In this document: one piece after another, positions 5,107 to 6,560 of the stretch | Layout: every line of letters begins with the position of its first letter | How positions within the stretch are numbered: position 1 is the stretch's first letter | Assembly (NCBI GenBank): GCA_015491595.1 | Contig: WFVP01000241.1 | Span: forward strand, 1 to 6,560 | Length of the DNA: 6,560 nt | Direction of reading: 5' to 3' | Source of the DNA: Anaerolineales bacterium | GTDB lineage: Bacteria > Chloroflexota > Anaerolineae > Anaerolineales > DRMV01 | Made by a program: the position numbers and the translations under genes | Notes under the pieces: model-generated | Database searches by the model: none | What the model saw: the letters and a program-made list of their open reading frames with translations, nothing else | Told to the model about the DNA's origin: nothing

Positions 5107-6053
5107 GGGACGTGGTCGAGGTCCAGGAGGTCCACAAATCTTTTGGTTCGATTCAGGCCGTGCGGGGCGTGACCCTGCGCCTGCAGGCGGGGGAAATCTA
5201 TGCCCTGGTGGGCCCGGATGGCGCAGGCAAGACCACACTGATGCGCCTTTTGTGCGGTGCGCTGGAGCCCGATGCCGGCACGGTGCGCATCATGGGCTAT
5301 GACATGGCCCGGAACCCGGACCAGGCCCGTCGCCACCTGGGCTATCTCTCCCAGCGTTTCTCCCTTTACGAGGAGCTCACCGTTCTCGAAAACTTGCGGT
5401 TCTTCGCCGAGGTGCGGGGCCTTTCCCGCACCGACTGGCATCCCCGGAGCATGGACGTGTTGGAATTCGTGGGCCTGGCGCCTTTCGTGCATCGACGGGC
5501 CGGGCATCTCTCCGGGGGCATGAAGCAGAAACTGGGTCTGGCCACCGCGCTGGTGCACCGTCCTCAGGTGCTTTTGCTGGACGAGCCCACCAACGGCGTG
5601 GACCCCATCACCCGGCAGGAGTTCTGGCAGCTCCTGTTGCGTCTGGTGAACGAGGAGGGCATCACCGCGCTGGTGACCACCCCCTACATGGACGAGGCCG
5701 TGCGGGCGCATCGGGTGGGCTTCATGCAACAGGGACGCATCCTCTTAGAAGGTGCGCCGGAAGACCTGCGGGCCGCGTTTCCATACGCCGTGCTGGACAT
5801 TCGAGGACAACCCCTACGCCGGTGGCGGGAGTGCCTCTTGGAAGCCCCTTGGAGTCGGGGTGTCCAGCGCTTTGGCGACCGCATCCACCTCTGGGTCGAG
5901 CCGGACGAGGCCCGTCGCGTGTTGCGGGGTATGAAGCGCTTTGCCCGCCGGTGCGGCCTGCAACTGGAGTCCGCCCGCCTGATTCGTCCTCAGCTGGAGG
6001 ACGTCTTCCTGGCCCAGCTGCAAATGGAACAGGTGCCCGGAGGGGACACATGA
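5103..6053 (+). CDS. ABC transporter ATPase, resembling the first half of YbhF (316 residues)
   Basis: This is the nucleotide-binding subunit of an ABC exporter, working at the inner face of the membrane with permease partners. Motifs in order: Walker A GPDGAGKTT (37-45), Q-loop Gln84 in 'YLSQRFSLYEELTV', signature LSGGMKQ (136-142), Walker B VLLLDE (156-161) and D-loop GVDP. The switch (H-loop) position reads TTPYMDEA, with Pro194 where most ABC ATPases have His. I recall this variant from YbhF-like ATPases, where 'TPYMDEA' recurs. The tail (about 225-316) is the usual C-terminal extension of export ATPases. I chose ATG 5103 because it overlaps the peroxiredoxin stop as ATGA. An ATG four codons earlier is possible, and neither has a good ribosome binding site, which fits coupling. 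The next ATPase gene overlaps its stop in the same way. Substrate is unknown. Drug or ion export would be by analogy with YbhFSR. Confidence 0.9.
   Translation: MRDVVEVQEVHKSFGSIQAVRGVTLRLQAGEIYALVGPDGAGKTTLMRLLCGALEPDAGTVRIMGYDMARNPDQARRHLGYLSQRFSLYEELTVLENLRFFAEVRGLSRTDWHPRSMDVLEFVGLAPFVHRRAGHLSGGMKQKLGLATALVHRPQVLLLDEPTNGVDPITRQEFWQLLLRLVNEEGITALVTTPYMDEAVRAHRVGFMQQGRILLEGAPEDLRAAFPYAVLDIRGQPLRRWRECLLEAPWSRGVQRFGDRIHLWVEPDEARRVLRGMKRFARRCGLQLESARLIRPQLEDVFLAQLQMEQVPGGDT
6039..6043 (+). promoter_or_regulatory. Ribosome binding site of the second ATPase
   Basis: GGAGG inside the end of the first ATPase gene, six bases before ATG 6050. It selects this start over an in-frame ATG at 6065 and supports coupled translation of the two ATPases. 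Confidence 0.7.
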
Positions 6054-6560
6054 GCCCCGAACCTATGATTCGTACCCAGAACCTCACCCGCCGCTTTGGC
6101 GATTTCGTGGCCGTGGACCGGGTGTCCTTCGAGGTCTACCCCGGGGAAATTGTGGGTTGCCTGGGGCCCAACGGCTCGGGCAAGACGACCACCATTCGCA
6201 TGTTATTGGGGTTGCTGCTCCCCAGCGAAGGCGATGCCTGGGTGCTGGGGTACAATGTGCGTACCCAGGCCGAGGCCATCCGCCCCCGGCTCGGGTACAT
6301 GTCCCAGAAGTTCGCGCTGTACGACGAGCTCACCGTGTGGGAGAACATGACCTTCTACGCGGGGGTTTATGGCGTGCGGGACCAGGAACGGGTGGTGGAG
6401 GTGGCCAAGGCCCTGGATTTGTGGCCCATCCGGCATCTACAGGCCGGCGTGCTGCCGGTGGGGTGGCGACAGCGCCTGGCTCTGGCCACCGCGGTGCTCC
6501 ATCGCCCCCGATTGATTTTCCTGGACGAACCCACCAGCGGCGTGGACCCGCCCACCCGCC
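6050..6560 (+). CDS. ABC transporter ATPase, resembling the second half of YbhF (partial, first 170 residues)
   Basis: The gene starts at ATG 6050, overlapping the previous stop as ATGA with GGAGG six bases upstream, and is open to the right edge. Motifs: Walker A GPNGSGKTT (39-47), Q-loop Gln86 in 'LGYMSQKFALYDELTVWEN', Walker B LIFLDE (155-160) and D-loop GVDP (165-168). The signature is LPVGWRQ (135-141) in place of LSGGxxQ, keeping only the second glycine. In E. coli YbhF, as I recall it, the second ATPase half carries a similar 'LPLGFKQRLALA' sequence. This supports the pair being a split YbhF-type tandem ATPase, with this subunit as the one of divergent signature. The two ATPases probably dimerise as a non-identical pair, with the permease genes lying beyond the right edge. 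The switch region and C-terminal extension are not visible. Confidence 0.9.
   Translation, partial: MSPEPMIRTQNLTRRFGDFVAVDRVSFEVYPGEIVGCLGPNGSGKTTTIRMLLGLLLPSEGDAWVLGYNVRTQAEAIRPRLGYMSQKFALYDELTVWENMTFYAGVYGVRDQERVVEVAKALDLWPIRHLQAGVLPVGWRQRLALATAVLHRPRLIFLDEPTSGVDPPTR

Noticed and set aside
5022..5729. Minus-strand open frame of 235 codons, rich in His, Gly and Gln
   Set aside because: It is the antisense shadow of the first ABC ATPase and the end of the peroxiredoxin. Its composition reflects reversed codons of those genes.

Overview
The window looks like chromosomal DNA of a GC-rich bacterium. Codons end mostly in G or C, genes are tightly spaced, and strong GGAGG ribosome binding sites precede most starts. 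A TolB-like propeller lipoprotein with a Thr/Ala/Pro-rich linker, a second large lipoprotein, and a PflA-like radical SAM protein of the 'DPLPTNCVA…CQNWH' type together resemble what is seen in Chloroflexota (Anaerolineae-like, possibly thermophilic). That assignment comes from remembered family resemblance, not a search, so it is tentative.

Layout. The left half (1-2855) is a minus-strand group of envelope-associated genes, read right to left: a TolB/PD40 beta-propeller exported protein split into two overlapping reading frames (2855 to 1514), a tiny membrane protein that also appears split into two frames (1484 to 1223), and a lipoprotein of at least 375 residues that runs off the left edge (1126 to <1). 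Positions 2856-3358 are a divergent intergenic region of about 500 bases with no convincing gene. It holds a perfect 21-bp inverted repeat around a 5-nt loop, a pair of CGTGAAA direct repeats, and weak promoter candidates. The right half (3359 to the end) is on the plus strand: a PflA-like radical SAM protein with extra N-terminal cysteine pairs, a single-cysteine Bcp/PrxQ peroxiredoxin, and two successive ABC ATPases joined by ATGA stop/start overlaps. The second ATPase runs off the right edge.

How the genes relate. The two ATPases look like the two halves of a YbhF-type tandem ATPase encoded by separate genes. The membrane permeases they would drive are expected just beyond the right edge. 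The peroxiredoxin stop overlaps the first ATPase start, so these three genes are probably one translationally coupled unit. The radical SAM gene lies about 100 bases upstream and may be read from its own promoter.

I found no RNA gene, CRISPR array, transposase or phage gene, and nothing that clearly amounts to an undescribed system. The points most worth checking are the two apparent frameshifts within about 1.1 kb of the same minus-strand group, and the large hairpin between the divergent units.
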